A DNA stretch of 64,000 nucleotides, from NCBI GenBank assembly GCA_026014745.1, contig JAOZHS010000001.1, positions 558,001 through 622,000 of the forward strand. Direction: 5' to 3'. Numbering within the stretch: position 1 is the stretch's first letter; each line of letters starts with the position of its first letter. Origin of the DNA: Candidatus Bathyarchaeota archaeon (GTDB lineage Archaea; Thermoproteota; Bathyarchaeia; Bathyarchaeales; Bathycorpusculaceae). Below, piece by piece: positions 50,125-58,448 of this stretch. A program made the position numbers and the translations under genes. Under the pieces are notes generated by a model. The model had not been told where the DNA came from. It did not search any database and was given only the letters and a program-made list of their open reading frames with translations.

Positions 50125-50907
50125 ATGAGCATTGTAAAACGTTTTATAACAGAATCCATCAAACGAACAGAAATTGATGAATTTTTACAGAAAAAGCTTG
50201 AACGCGCAGGATACGGTGGAGTAAACATCTCAAAAACCCCTCTGGGTACCCACGTCGTTATCTACGCTATGCGTCCCGGCTTAGTCATCGGCAGAGGCGG
50301 AGAAACCATCAAAGAACTTGCTGCAGCCCTTGATCAAAACTTCAAAGTAACCAATCCTCAAATATCTGTTTCAGAAATTGAGGTTCCCGAATTCAACGCT
50401 CACGTAATCGCTAACCGCGTTGCTTCAGCGTTGGAGAGAGGTGTTCACTTTAGGCGAGCAGGTTTCTGGGCACTCAACCAAGTTATGGAAGCAGGCGCCT
50501 TGGGCGCTGAAATCGTTATCAGCGGAAAACTAACCACTGAACGAGCTCGCTTCGAAAAGTTCCGTGCAGGTCACTATCCAATCGTCGGCGAACCAGCATT
50601 ACGTGCTATGAAAACCGCCGAGGTCCATGTCCAACTAAAACCTGGAATGATAGGCGTCCGCGTCAAAATTATGCCTCCAGACGCATATTTCCCTGACAAA
50701 GTCAAGATCCTTGAAGCTGTGCCTGAAGAGGAACCTGAAATTGTCACTCAAACCGAAGCTGCACCAGCCCCCGCGCCAGCAGAACAAGCTCCACCAGCAG
50801 AGCCCAAGCCTGAACCAGAAGTTCAAGCCCCCGCAGTAGCTGAAGAGCCAAAACCTGAAGCTAAAGCTGAACCTGCACCCGAATCAAAACCTGAGGAGAA
50901 ACAGTAA
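50125..50907 (+). CDS. rpsC: Ribosomal protein uS3 with Pro/Glu-rich C-terminal tail
   Basis: 260 residues. The N-terminal KH domain has VVIYAMRPGLVIGRGGETIKEL and the second half contains FRRAGFWALNQVMEAGALGAEI and KAGHYPIVGEP-like elements. From about residue 205 the protein continues for ~55 residues as a repetitive stretch of Pro, Ala, Glu and Lys, not part of the ribosomal core. It sits between uL22 and uL29 and overlaps neither by more than a few bases. Confidence 0.95.
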   Translation: MSIVKRFITESIKRTEIDEFLQKKLERAGYGGVNISKTPLGTHVVIYAMRPGLVIGRGGETIKELAAALDQNFKVTNPQISVSEIEVPEFNAHVIANRVASALERGVHFRRAGFWALNQVMEAGALGAEIVISGKLTTERARFEKFRAGHYPIVGEPALRAMKTAEVHVQLKPGMIGVRVKIMPPDAYFPDKVKILEAVPEEEPEIVTQTEAAPAPAPAEQAPPAEPKPEPEVQAPAVAEEPKPEAKAEPAPESKPEEKQ

Positions 50908-50908
50908 G

Positions 50909-51199
50909 ATGGCAATTATGAGAATAAAAGAGATTGAAGCTCTCTCTGTTCAAGACCGCGAATACAAACTGGTCGATTTACGCGCTGAATTAGCTCGTAT
51001 ACGAACCATGGTGAACGCAGGCGGCGCAATCGAAGACCCCACAAGAATTCGGGCAATACGCAAAACCATCGCACAAATATTAACAGTGCAAAACGAAACC
51101 AAAATGGGTCTACGCAAAGCTCCCAAAGAACCTGAAAAGAAAGAAAAAGCCAAAAAAACCAAAGCTAAACAAACCACTGAGGAGCCCGCAACCCAATGA
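50909..51199 (+). CDS. rpmC: Ribosomal protein uL29
   Basis: 96 residues. Helical hairpin pattern MRIKEIEALSVQDREYKLVDLRAELARIRTMVNAGGAIEDPTRIRAIRKTIAQILT (in pieces) is characteristic of archaeal uL29. A lysine-rich tail of about 30 residues follows (EPEKKEKAKKTKAKQTTEEPATQ). Four bases of overlap (ATGA) couple it to the following rnp1 gene. Confidence 0.93.
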   Translation: MAIMRIKEIEALSVQDREYKLVDLRAELARIRTMVNAGGAIEDPTRIRAIRKTIAQILTVQNETKMGLRKAPKEPEKKEKAKKTKAKQTTEEPATQ

Positions 51200-51477
51200 T
51201 AATAACTCCTGACATTATCCGATACGAATTCATCGGCGCCCACGCCCAAGTCGCAAAAAGTCTTCACCGTGACTACATCGGTGTCGGCGGTCAAGTGATC
51301 GGCGAAACCAAGAACACATTCACCTTCCAAAACGAAGGCAAAACTCGAAGTGTAATCAAGGAATCCGCTATCTTTAACTTCCAATTTGACGATGGAACAA
51401 TCGTCGAGATTGACGGTAAACTTTTAGTCGGCAGATCGGAAGATCGCCTCAAAAAAAGCGTAAAGAGGTTATGGTAA
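51196..51477 (+). CDS. rnp1: RNase P subunit Rnp1/p29
   Basis: 93 residues. Protein component of archaeal RNase P (Pop4/Rpp29-type). The Sm-like small barrel appears in IIRYEFIGAHAQVAKSLHRDYIGVGGQVIGE, TKNTFTFQNEGKTRSVIKES and FDDGTIVEIDGKLLVGRSEDRLKK (in pieces). The position between uL29 and uS17 is the usual archaeal one. Start overlaps the uL29 stop. Confidence 0.92.
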   Translation: MIITPDIIRYEFIGAHAQVAKSLHRDYIGVGGQVIGETKNTFTFQNEGKTRSVIKESAIFNFQFDDGTIVEIDGKLLVGRSEDRLKKSVKRLW

Positions 51478-51478
51478 C

Positions 51479-51799
51479 ATGTCAATGACTTTCAAGCAAC
51501 CCAAAAAGACCTGTGACGACCGTAACTGTCCATTCCACGGTGAACTATCAATTCGCGGCCGTGTATTGGAAGGCGTCGTCAAATCATCCAAGATGGACAA
51601 AACCGTAATCGTTGACCGAGAATTCATGCAATTCTCCTCCAAGTTCGTACGTTACGAACGTCGACGCGGACATATCCCATCACACAACCCCCCATGCATC
51701 GACGTTAAGGAAGGCGACCGCGTGAAAATCGTGGAATGCCGACCAATCAGCAAAACAGTCTCGTTTGTTGTTGTAGAAAAGCTAGGAGAGGAACGCTAA
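51479..51799 (+). CDS. rpsQ: Ribosomal protein uS17
   Basis: 106 residues. OB-fold protein of the small subunit; LSIRGRVLEGVVKSSKMDKTVIVDREF and VKIVECRPISKTVSFVVVEK (in pieces) match the archaeal family. CDDRNCPFHG near the N terminus is a Cys pair typical of archaeal uS17. Two bases after rnp1. Confidence 0.95.
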   Translation: MSMTFKQPKKTCDDRNCPFHGELSIRGRVLEGVVKSSKMDKTVIVDREFMQFSSKFVRYERRRGHIPSHNPPCIDVKEGDRVKIVECRPISKTVSFVVVEKLGEER

Positions 51800-51800
51800 A

Positions 51801-52244
51801 ATGTGTGCTGCGAAGGCAAAGCAAAGAGCCCTAACCGCAAAAGGTATGCTCTCTCACGGACAAAAAATCAGCCGTGGACTCCTTGCAGGCTCTGAAATGA
51901 AATGCGCAGATAACACTGGCGCTCGCGTCTTGCGTTTAATCCAGGCCATGGGTTACAAAGGCAGACTACGCCGATACCCCTCAGCAACAGTCGGTGACAA
52001 AGTCACTGTATCTGTTCGTCAAGGCTCTCCAGATATGCGCAAAAAAATCTTCCAAGCAGTCATCGTTCGCCAAAGAAAATCTTTCCGACGCATCGATGGT
52101 GTCTGGGTACAATTTGAAGATAACGCAGCAGTCATTATCACTCCTGAAGGCGAAATGAAAGGCTCCGAAATCCGCGGGCCAGTTGCAAGAGAAGCAGCTG
52201 AAAGATGGCCCCGTATTGCAAGTGCCTCCAGCATAATAGTATAG
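51801..52244 (+). CDS. rplN: Ribosomal protein uL14
   Basis: 147 residues. Core KCADNTGARVLRLIQAMGYKGRLRRYPSATVGDKVTVSVRQGSPDMRKKIFQAVIVRQRKSFRR (in pieces), then GVWVQFEDNAAVIITPEGEMKGSEIRGPVAREAAERWPRIASASSI. The N terminus carries about 15 basic residues before the core, as in archaeal proteins. One base separates it from uS17. Confidence 0.95.
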   Translation: MCAAKAKQRALTAKGMLSHGQKISRGLLAGSEMKCADNTGARVLRLIQAMGYKGRLRRYPSATVGDKVTVSVRQGSPDMRKKIFQAVIVRQRKSFRRIDGVWVQFEDNAAVIITPEGEMKGSEIRGPVAREAAERWPRIASASSIIV

Positions 52245-52253
52245 GTGTAAAAT

Positions 52254-52841
52254 ATGCAAACCACTAATCGTGTAAAGAATCCGCGCAAACAGCGCAAAAT
52301 GGTTTTCAATGCTCCGGCTCACTTACGCCACAAAATGATGGCGGCGCCTCTCTCCACTGAGCTTGCCGCTTCTCGAGGCGCAAAAACCATGCCCGTACGG
52401 AAAGGCGACACCGTTCGCATTCTCCGTGGCGACAACAAAGGCTTCGAAGGTAAAGTTTCACGTGTTGACCTCAAAACATACCGAATCTACATTGAAGGTT
52501 TAACACGGGAAAAAGTGGACGGAACAAACATTTTCCTCCCAGTTCATCCCTCTAAAGTCCAGATACGCAACCTCAACTTGGACGATAAATGGCGCAAAAA
52601 CATCCTCTCACGCAAACAGGCTCCTGAGAAACCAACAAAAGAAGACAAAGCCAAAGCAAAAGCCGCAAAGAAAGCAGCCAAAAAAGCTGAGGAACCTGTA
52701 GAGGAAGAAGCCGCTCCAGAAGAAGTCGAAGAAGTTGCCTCTGAAGAAGAAGCCCCTGAAGAGACCGCTGCAACCGAAACAGAAGAACCAAAAGCAGCAC
52801 CTAAAGGGCGAACCAAAAAAACCTCTAAAGGAGACCAATAA
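52254..52841 (+). CDS. rplX: Ribosomal protein uL24 with Ala/Glu-rich tail
   Basis: 195 residues. KOW-domain protein: MPVRKGDTVRILRGDNKGFEGKVSRVDLKTYRIYIEGLTREKVDGTN (in pieces), preceded by the RKQRKMVFNAPAHLRHKMMAAPLS segment. From about residue 125 to the end is a low-complexity run of Glu, Ala, Lys and Pro of about 70 residues. It overlaps neither neighbour; eS4 begins two bases after its stop. Confidence 0.94.
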   Translation: MQTTNRVKNPRKQRKMVFNAPAHLRHKMMAAPLSTELAASRGAKTMPVRKGDTVRILRGDNKGFEGKVSRVDLKTYRIYIEGLTREKVDGTNIFLPVHPSKVQIRNLNLDDKWRKNILSRKQAPEKPTKEDKAKAKAAKKAAKKAEEPVEEEAAPEEVEEVASEEEAPEETAATETEEPKAAPKGRTKKTSKGDQ

Positions 52842-52843
52842 GT

Positions 52844-53608
52844 ATGGGTAAAAAAGGAAAAACTGCAAGGCTGAAACGTAAGCCAGCACCAGCATTCTGG
52901 CCAATTCACCGCAAAGAATTACCGTGGGTAGCAAAACCTTCCTCAGGTTCACATTCACTGGAGAACTGCCTGCCCCTAACCCTTGTCTTACGTGACATTT
53001 TAGGTGTAGCTCAAACAAGAAAAGAAGGTCAACTAATCTTAGCTCAAGGCAAAGTCTTGGTTAACGGTAAAGTCCGCAAAAAAGACGATAGCCCAGTTGG
53101 CTTAATGGATGTCATATCCATGCCTGACATGAACGCTTACTACCGCGTTTTGCCTTCACACAAAGGATTAGTTCTCTCAGCAATCAGCAAAGAGGACTCC
53201 GCTGCAACCCTCTGCAGAGTAGATGACAAAACCGCTGTCCATAACGGCGTCCAAATTGCTCTCCACGACGGTTCCAACATGCTAATCAAAATCGCTGACC
53301 CCAAAAACCCCATTGAAGTCACTTACGAAACATTCGACATCCTAAAAATCACGCTCCCAGAGAAACAAGTTGTTGCAACCTTGAAAACCAAAGAGGGCAA
53401 CTTAGCAGTTATCACTGGCGGAAAAAACATCGGCAAACAAGGTAAAATCGTCGAAATAGAAAAGACTGAAGCTAAGAAACGTCGGCAAGCCCTAGTTGTC
53501 ATTGAAGACGCACAGGGTCAACGTTACCAAACTATCCTAGACTTCGTTTTCTCAATCGGTGAAACCGCGCCGATCATCAAAACCTTGGAGGAATCTGTAG
53601 TTGTCTGA
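52844..53608 (+). CDS. Ribosomal protein eS4
   Basis: 254 residues. S4 RNA-binding domain plus KOW: TARLKRKPAPAFWPIHRKELPWVAKP at the front, then ILAQGKVLVNGKVRKKDDSPVGLMDVIS, and the later VITGGKNIGKQGKIVEIEKTEAKKR (in pieces). Archaeal/eukaryal-only protein, so this operon is archaeal in content. Its stop overlaps the start of uL5 by eight bases. Confidence 0.95.
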   Translation: MGKKGKTARLKRKPAPAFWPIHRKELPWVAKPSSGSHSLENCLPLTLVLRDILGVAQTRKEGQLILAQGKVLVNGKVRKKDDSPVGLMDVISMPDMNAYYRVLPSHKGLVLSAISKEDSAATLCRVDDKTAVHNGVQIALHDGSNMLIKIADPKNPIEVTYETFDILKITLPEKQVVATLKTKEGNLAVITGGKNIGKQGKIVEIEKTEAKKRRQALVVIEDAQGQRYQTILDFVFSIGETAPIIKTLEESVVV

Positions 53609-54143
53609 GGACGAAGCATTCATTCAATCTTGGGAAGATCACCCGATGCGTAAGCCACGTATCGAAAAGGTTGTTGTCAACCTCAACGTTGGCAAGTCAG
53701 GTGAACCCCTAGAAAAAGCTAACCGTGTACTCAAAGAAATCACCGGTCAAACCCCCGTTAAAAAGAAAGCCAAAAAAACCATCCGAGACTTCGGTATCCG
53801 TGAAGGAGAATCCATCGCTGTCGTCGTAACCCTGCGCAAACAACCCGCACTTGACTTCCTCAAAAAAGTCTTGCCTGTTGTTGACAACAAGGTTTCAAAA
53901 CGCGCTTTTGATGACCGGGGAAACTTTGCTTTCGGCCTCAAAGAACACATCGACATTCCCGGCGTAAAATATGACCCTGAAATCGGCATCTTCGGTATGG
54001 ATGTCTGCGTAACCGTCAACCGCCCAGGTCAACGCATAAAGATTCGCAAACGCGCCAGTACACCGGTTGGTCCAAAGCACCTCTTAACACCCGAAGAATC
54101 AATCGTCTTCGTGAAACAAACTCTAGGAGTCGAAATCGTCTAA
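53601..54143 (+). CDS. rplE: Ribosomal protein uL5
   Basis: 180 residues from TTG at 53601 that overlaps eS4. Key parts: [21 protein letters not shown]-like opening (as [20 protein letters not shown]), [33 protein letters not shown] (in pieces) and [47 protein letters not shown]. It contacts 5S rRNA at the central protuberance. Downstream is the small uS14 gene. Confidence 0.95.
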   Translation: MSEDEAFIQSWEDHPMRKPRIEKVVVNLNVGKSGEPLEKANRVLKEITGQTPVKKKAKKTIRDFGIREGESIAVVVTLRKQPALDFLKKVLPVVDNKVSKRAFDDRGNFAFGLKEHIDIPGVKYDPEIGIFGMDVCVTVNRPGQRIKIRKRASTPVGPKHLLTPEESIVFVKQTLGVEIV

Positions 54144-54157
54144 AAGAGTGTGAATGT

Positions 54158-54322
54158 ATGGGAAAACAGCAAGTTAAGAAAGAACGAAAATACGGCAAAG
54201 GTTCACGTCCATGTGTAAGATGCGGATCGTATGGTCCAGTCATCAGACGTTACGATTTATATTTATGCAGGACATGTTTTAGAGAGGCCGCACCGAAATT
54301 AGGATTCAAAAAATATGAGTAG
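54158..54322 (+). CDS. rpsN: Ribosomal protein uS14 (zinc-binding type)
   Basis: 54 residues from the ATG at 54158, too short for most ORF filters. It reads [19 protein letters not shown] at the start, then [14 protein letters not shown] and [21 protein letters not shown] (in pieces). The two CxxC pairs bind zinc, as in archaeal uS14. The reading frame ends with TAG at 54320-54322. Position between uL5 and uS8 is the standard one. Confidence 0.95.
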   Translation: MGKQQVKKERKYGKGSRPCVRCGSYGPVIRRYDLYLCRTCFREAAPKLGFKKYE

Positions 54323-54339
54323 GAGCTAAAAGAAGAACA

Positions 54340-54723
54340 ATGGACACTTTAACGAATGGTTTGGTAACCATCATAAATAACGAGACACGCAACAAACGCG
54401 AATGCATCATTAGCCCTGCCTCTAAACTTTTGGGGCGTGTCCTACGCATCATGCAACTTAACGGTTACATAGGCGAATTCGAATTCATAGACGATGGTCG
54501 CCAAGGCAAATTCAAAGTCCAACTCCTCGGAAGAATAAACAAATGTGGCTCTGTGAAACCACGTTTCGCAGTAAAATCCACAGAATACGAGGATTGGGAA
54601 AAGAAATTCCTGCCATCACGCGACGTCGGCATTATGGTTGTTTCAACATCCAAAGGCGTCATCGCGCACAAGGATGCTGAAGAGAAAAACGTTGGAGGAA
54701 GGCTTTTAGCCTTCGTGTACTAA
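54340..54723 (+). CDS. rpsH: Ribosomal protein uS8
   Basis: 127 residues. Core MDTLTNGLVTIINNETRNKRECIISPASKLLGRVLRIMQLNGYIGEFEFIDDGRQGKFKVQLLGRINKCG (in pieces) and the C-terminal VGIMVVSTSKGVIAHKDAEEKNVGGRLLAFVY. It binds helix 21 of 16S rRNA. A gap of 17 bases from uS14. Confidence 0.96.
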   Translation: MDTLTNGLVTIINNETRNKRECIISPASKLLGRVLRIMQLNGYIGEFEFIDDGRQGKFKVQLLGRINKCGSVKPRFAVKSTEYEDWEKKFLPSRDVGIMVVSTSKGVIAHKDAEEKNVGGRLLAFVY

Positions 54724-54736
54724 GGAGAGTAACTTT

Positions 54737-55282
54737 ATGCGGCTTCCAGAAATAACAAAAATTGTTCAAGTTCCCGACGACGTAAACGTAACTGTAGCCA
54801 ATAAGAAAGTTACCGTCAAAGGTGCAAAGGTTTCCTTAACCCGCGACTTCTCCTATGTGTCAATCGCCATTGAAAGCGAAGGCAAAAACGTACGCATCTC
54901 CGCTAAATGGCCCCGCAAAAAAGAAGCCGCCCTTGTAGGAACCATCTACTCCCACATAAACAACATGATTGTAGGAGTAACAAAAGGCTACACGTACAAA
55001 ATGAAAATCGTGTTCTCCCACTTCCCAATAACCGTGAAACTCCAAGGCAGAAACGTCTTGATTGAAAACTTCACTGGCGAACGCAGACCCCGACTCGTAA
55101 AAATCTTAGGCGACGTAAAAGTCAAAATCGAAACCGACGACATCATCATATCTGGCAACAATCTTGAAGAAGTCAGCCAAACCGCAGCAAACATCGAACA
55201 ATCCACTAAAGTCAGACGAAAAGACCCCCGTGTCTTCCTTGACGGCATCTACGTATTTGAAAGAAATGAAGGAATGGCATAA
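54737..55282 (+). CDS. rplF: Ribosomal protein uL6
   Basis: 181 residues. Two-repeat fold: VPDDVNVTVANKKVTVKGAKVSLTRDF, AKWPRKKEAALVGTIYSHINNMIVGVTKGYTYKMKIVFSHFPITVKLQGRNVLIENFTGERRPRLVKI (in pieces), then KVKIETDDIIISGNNLEEVSQTAANIEQ and KDPRVFLDGIYVFER. Its stop overlaps the ATG of eL32. Confidence 0.96.
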   Translation: MRLPEITKIVQVPDDVNVTVANKKVTVKGAKVSLTRDFSYVSIAIESEGKNVRISAKWPRKKEAALVGTIYSHINNMIVGVTKGYTYKMKIVFSHFPITVKLQGRNVLIENFTGERRPRLVKILGDVKVKIETDDIIISGNNLEEVSQTAANIEQSTKVRRKDPRVFLDGIYVFERNEGMA

Positions 55283-55893
55283 TGACCGAAAAGAAATCCT
55301 CACCCTCACGCAAAGCACTCCGAATCAGAGAACGCTCACGCAACAAGAAACCCAAGTTTGTACGTGCAGAAAGCTGGCGGTTCGACCGCTTCAGCACATC
55401 CTGGCGTAGACCTCGTGGGTTAGACAACAAAATCCGCCGAAAAATCCTAGGTTGGCCTCCAGGACCCAGTATGGGTTATAAAGGACCAAAAGTCGCCCGA
55501 TATCTGCATCCATCAGGTTACAAGGAAGTCCTTGTTTACAACGTAGAAGACCTCGCCAAGATCGATGTTGCCACCCAAGCGGCACGCATAGCACACACTG
55601 TTGGCAAACGAAAGCGCGCTGATATTGTTGCGAAAGCCGAAGAGCTCAACATTAAAATCTTGAACGTTCCAATCTCCGAGGAAGAAACCGAAGAGGTTGA
55701 AGAAGAGGAAACTGAAGGCGAAGAAACCGCGGAAGAAGCCAAAGAAGCTGAAGAAACCGAAACCGAAGAAACGGAAGAAGCGCCTGAAGAGAAACCCAAA
55801 AAAGAAAAGAAACCCGCCAAAGAAACAAAAAAGAAAGAAGAAAAAGCGGTAAAATCTAAAGCTAAACCCAAAAAGGGAGACAAGAAACAATGA
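55282..55893 (+). CDS. Ribosomal protein eL32 with long charged C-terminal extension
   Basis: 203 residues. Residues ~1-120 form the eL32 core: KSSPSRKALRIRERSRNKKPKFVRAESWRFDRFSTSWRRPRGLDNKIRRKI, GYKGPKVARYLHPSGYKEVLVYNVEDL (in pieces). The remaining ~80 residues are low-complexity Glu, Thr and Lys (EEETEEVEEEETEGEETA and similar). It is divided from eL19 by an ATGA overlap. Confidence 0.94.
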   Translation: MTEKKSSPSRKALRIRERSRNKKPKFVRAESWRFDRFSTSWRRPRGLDNKIRRKILGWPPGPSMGYKGPKVARYLHPSGYKEVLVYNVEDLAKIDVATQAARIAHTVGKRKRADIVAKAEELNIKILNVPISEEETEEVEEEETEGEETAEEAKEAEETETEETEEAPEEKPKKEKKPAKETKKKEEKAVKSKAKPKKGDKKQ

Positions 55894-56345
55894 CAAACTT
55901 ATCTGGTCAAAGACGCCTAGCCGCGCAGATTCTCAAAGTTGGCCAAAACCGCGTTTGGATAGATCCCCTACGCATGGACGACGTTGAAGGCGCAATTACA
56001 CGTGAAGAAGTCCGAAAACTCATTCACGAGAGAGCTATAGTTTCTTTGCCTGTGGTAGGCGTTAGCCGCTCAAGAGCTAAATCTATTCAAGGCAAAAAGC
56101 GTCAGGGTAGACGTAGCGGACCTGGCAGCGTTACAGGTGCGAGTTTTGCAAGACTTACCCAGAAACAAGCTTGGATGCTCAAGATTCGTTCATTACGCCG
56201 CAAGCTCCGTGAACTCAAAGCAAGCCGCGTCATAACTGAAGACACCTATACTATATATTATAGGATGGCTGGCAGTGGTCGCTTTGACTCTATCGCTGAC
56301 TTGGAACGTAACTTAAAAGAACATGACCTATGGAGGAAACGTTAG
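55890..56345 (+). CDS. Ribosomal protein eL19
   Basis: 151 residues. Contains QRRLAAQILKVGQNRVWIDPLRMDDVEGAITREEVRKLIHERAI (in pieces), then SRSRAKSIQGKKRQGRRSGPGSVTGASFARLTQKQAWMLKIRSLRRKLREL and MAGSGRFDSIADLERNLKEHDLWRKR. Archaeal/eukaryal-specific protein. It overlaps the eL32 stop by four bases and abuts uL18. Confidence 0.96.
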   Translation: MTNLSGQRRLAAQILKVGQNRVWIDPLRMDDVEGAITREEVRKLIHERAIVSLPVVGVSRSRAKSIQGKKRQGRRSGPGSVTGASFARLTQKQAWMLKIRSLRRKLRELKASRVITEDTYTIYYRMAGSGRFDSIADLERNLKEHDLWRKR

Positions 56346-57212
56346 ATGGCAAAAAGTAGCAATTACCGAGTACAACTCAGACGCAGACGGGAAGGCAAAA
56401 CCGATTATCAAGCCCGCAAAGCTATGGTAATTTCCGGCATACCCCGACTCGTTACCCGCGCATCAATCCGCAATGTAACCGCCCAAATAATAATCGCAAA
56501 AGCCACGGGCGACCAAGTCTTAGCTGCAGCTAACAGCCGCGAACTTGTAAAGAACTTCGGTTGGAAAGCCTCCACAGGTAACATCCCCGCAGCTTACCTT
56601 ACAGGTTTACTCTGCGGTCTGAAAGCCAAAACCAACGGCATAGAAAAAGCAATCCTTGACATAGGACTGGTTACTCCAACTAAAGGTCACCGAACCTTTG
56701 CAGTACTCAAAGGCGTCGTTGATGCAGGCGTTGAGATTCCCTACAGCGAAGAAAAAATCGTTAAGGAACGCATCCAAGGTACCCACATCTCTAAATATGC
56801 AAAAACTTTGGGTGTCGGCTCCGAGGAATATGCTGCAAAATTCTCAAAGTATGCTGCTGCAGGTGTTGCCCCTGAAAAGATGGGTGAGCACATCAGTAAA
56901 GTGAAAGCTGACCTGGTGGGTTCATTTAAAGGCGTAACAGTCGCTGTTGAAGAAGCTGCAGATGAGGAAGAGGAAGAAGAATTCGAGGAATTCGAAGAAG
57001 AACCCGAAGAAGCTCCAAAGCCCGCAAAAGCGAAGGCTTCCGCAAAAGAGAAAGCCTCCAAAGCTGAAGCTAAAGCAGCACCCAAAGAAAAAGTAACCAA
57101 AGAAAAAGCCGAAAAGGTTGCACCTAAAGAGAAAGCCGCTCCAAAAGAGAAGGCGTCCAAAGAAAAAGCGCCAAAAGAAAAGGCACCCAAGAAAGGTGAA
57201 AAGAAAGAATGA
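56346..57212 (+). CDS. rplR: Ribosomal protein uL18 with KEKA repeat tail
   Basis: 288 residues. The uL18 core covers residues ~1-185: SSNYRVQLRRRREGKTDYQARKAMVISGIPRLVTRASIRNVTAQIIIAKATGDQVLA (in pieces), then KGHRTFAVLKGVVDAGVEIPY. From residue ~195 comes an acidic Glu run, then tandem KEKA-type units (PKEKV, TKEKA, PKEKA, SKEKA, PKEKAPK) to the end, about 75 residues. Such a long tail is unusual for the family. It overlaps the uS5 start by four bases. Confidence 0.93.
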   Translation: MAKSSNYRVQLRRRREGKTDYQARKAMVISGIPRLVTRASIRNVTAQIIIAKATGDQVLAAANSRELVKNFGWKASTGNIPAAYLTGLLCGLKAKTNGIEKAILDIGLVTPTKGHRTFAVLKGVVDAGVEIPYSEEKIVKERIQGTHISKYAKTLGVGSEEYAAKFSKYAAAGVAPEKMGEHISKVKADLVGSFKGVTVAVEEAADEEEEEEFEEFEEEPEEAPKPAKAKASAKEKASKAEAKAAPKEKVTKEKAEKVAPKEKAAPKEKASKEKAPKEKAPKKGEKKE

Positions 57213-57874
57213 GTAACAGACAAAGAGATAGATCACGAGACAGCGAAAGAAGAGCCCAAAGCTTAGAACAATGGGTTCCAAAAACCCGCCTCGGTAAAAT
57301 GGTTCAAGAAGGCAAAATAACAACCATCGAAGATGTCTTCCTTTCAGGCATAAAAATCAGTGAACCTCAAATCGTTGACTCCCTAATCCCTGACCTACAA
57401 GAAGAAGTCATTAACGTTAACCTAGTCCAGAAACAAACTGACGCAGGCGAAAAAAGCCGCTTCAAAGCAATCGTCGCAGTCGGAAACAGAGACGGCTACA
57501 TCGGCTTAGGAAACGGAAAAGCTAGTCAAGTCCGCAACGCAATCGAGAAAGCAGCAGCAAACGCACGCCTAAACATCGTACCTGTAAAACGTGGATGCGG
57601 TAGTTGGGAATGCGGATGCGGCAAACCTCACTCAGTGCCCTTCCAGGTGGAAGGCAAATGCGGCGGGGTCCGTGTTGTTATCGTACCTGGTCCAAGAGGC
57701 TTAGGCTTGGTTTCCAGCGAAGTCGCCAAAGTCATCTTAGGCTTAGCCGGCGTAAAAGACCTCTGGATGCGAAGCTACGGCTCAACTCGAACTGTTCCAT
57801 CATATGCCTGCGCAATCTTTGACGGCTTAACAAAAACCTACAACTTAATCACCACAACCGATTGGGTGAAGTAA
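57209..57874 (+). CDS. rpsE: Ribosomal protein uS5
   Basis: 221 residues. Double-stranded RNA-binding fold: WVPKTRLGKMVQEGKITTIEDVFLSGIKISEPQIVDSLIP (in pieces), QKQTDAGEKSRFKAIVAVGNRDGYIGLGNGKASQVRNAIEKAAANARLNIVPVKRGCGSWECGCGKPHSVPFQVEGKCGGVRVVIVPGPRGLGLV. It helps decoding fidelity. One base separates it from uL30. Confidence 0.96.
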   Translation: MSNRQRDRSRDSERRAQSLEQWVPKTRLGKMVQEGKITTIEDVFLSGIKISEPQIVDSLIPDLQEEVINVNLVQKQTDAGEKSRFKAIVAVGNRDGYIGLGNGKASQVRNAIEKAAANARLNIVPVKRGCGSWECGCGKPHSVPFQVEGKCGGVRVVIVPGPRGLGLVSSEVAKVILGLAGVKDLWMRSYGSTRTVPSYACAIFDGLTKTYNLITTTDWVK

Positions 57875-57875
57875 A

Positions 57876-58364
57876 ATGGCACAAAAATCTGAAGAATGCA
57901 AATGCATAGTCGCGGTTCGTGTTCGCGGAACCGTTAGTGCACACCGTGAAACACGCGAAACCCTTGACCTCCTTCATTTAGGTCACACCAACCACGCCAT
58001 ACTCATTGATGACCGCCCATCCTACAAAGGCATGCTTCAACGTGTAAGCAACTACGTAACTTGGGGTGAACCCACAAAAGAAACCGTGGCGTTTATGCTC
58101 CAGAAACGTGGACGGCTTGCAGGCGACAAAAAGTTCACCGACGAATACCTCCAGAAAGCCGGATTCCAAAGCATCGATGACCTCGCAGCAGCTCTTATCG
58201 CATGTAAAGTTCAATACAGCAAACTTCCCGATGTGGAACCACGCTTCAAGTTGCATCCGCCCAGCAAAGGCTACAAGGGTAAAACCAAGAAAGGCTTCAA
58301 AGCAGGCGGCGAAGCAGGCTACCGCGGCGAAGCTATCAACGAACTCGTCAACCGCATGGTTTAA
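57876..58364 (+). CDS. rpmD: Ribosomal protein uL30
   Basis: 162 residues, the archaeal long form. Shown by CIVAVRVRGTVSAHRETRETLDLLHLGHTNHAILIDDRPSYKGMLQRVSNYVTWGEPTKETVAFMLQKRGRLAGDKKFTDEYL (in pieces), and PPSKGYKGKTKKGFKAGGEAGYRGEAINELVNRMV. Normally uL15 and secY follow; here a T-rich terminator and an opposite-strand membrane gene follow instead. Confidence 0.95.
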   Translation: MAQKSEECKCIVAVRVRGTVSAHRETRETLDLLHLGHTNHAILIDDRPSYKGMLQRVSNYVTWGEPTKETVAFMLQKRGRLAGDKKFTDEYLQKAGFQSIDDLAAALIACKVQYSKLPDVEPRFKLHPPSKGYKGKTKKGFKAGGEAGYRGEAINELVNRMV

Positions 58365-58377
58365 TCCAGCGGCTCAA

Positions 58378-58400
58378 CTTTATTTTTTGTCTTTTTAGAA
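58378..58400 (+). terminator. T-rich terminator after the ribosomal operon
   Basis: ACTTTATTTTTTGTCTTTTT lies immediately downstream of the uL30 stop, a typical archaeal poly-T termination signal. It marks the 3' end of the operon in this genome. Confidence 0.6.
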
Positions 58401-58448
58401 TTCAGTTTTCTGTTACTATCTGCTATGTTTTCCTAAAAAAGGAAGAAT

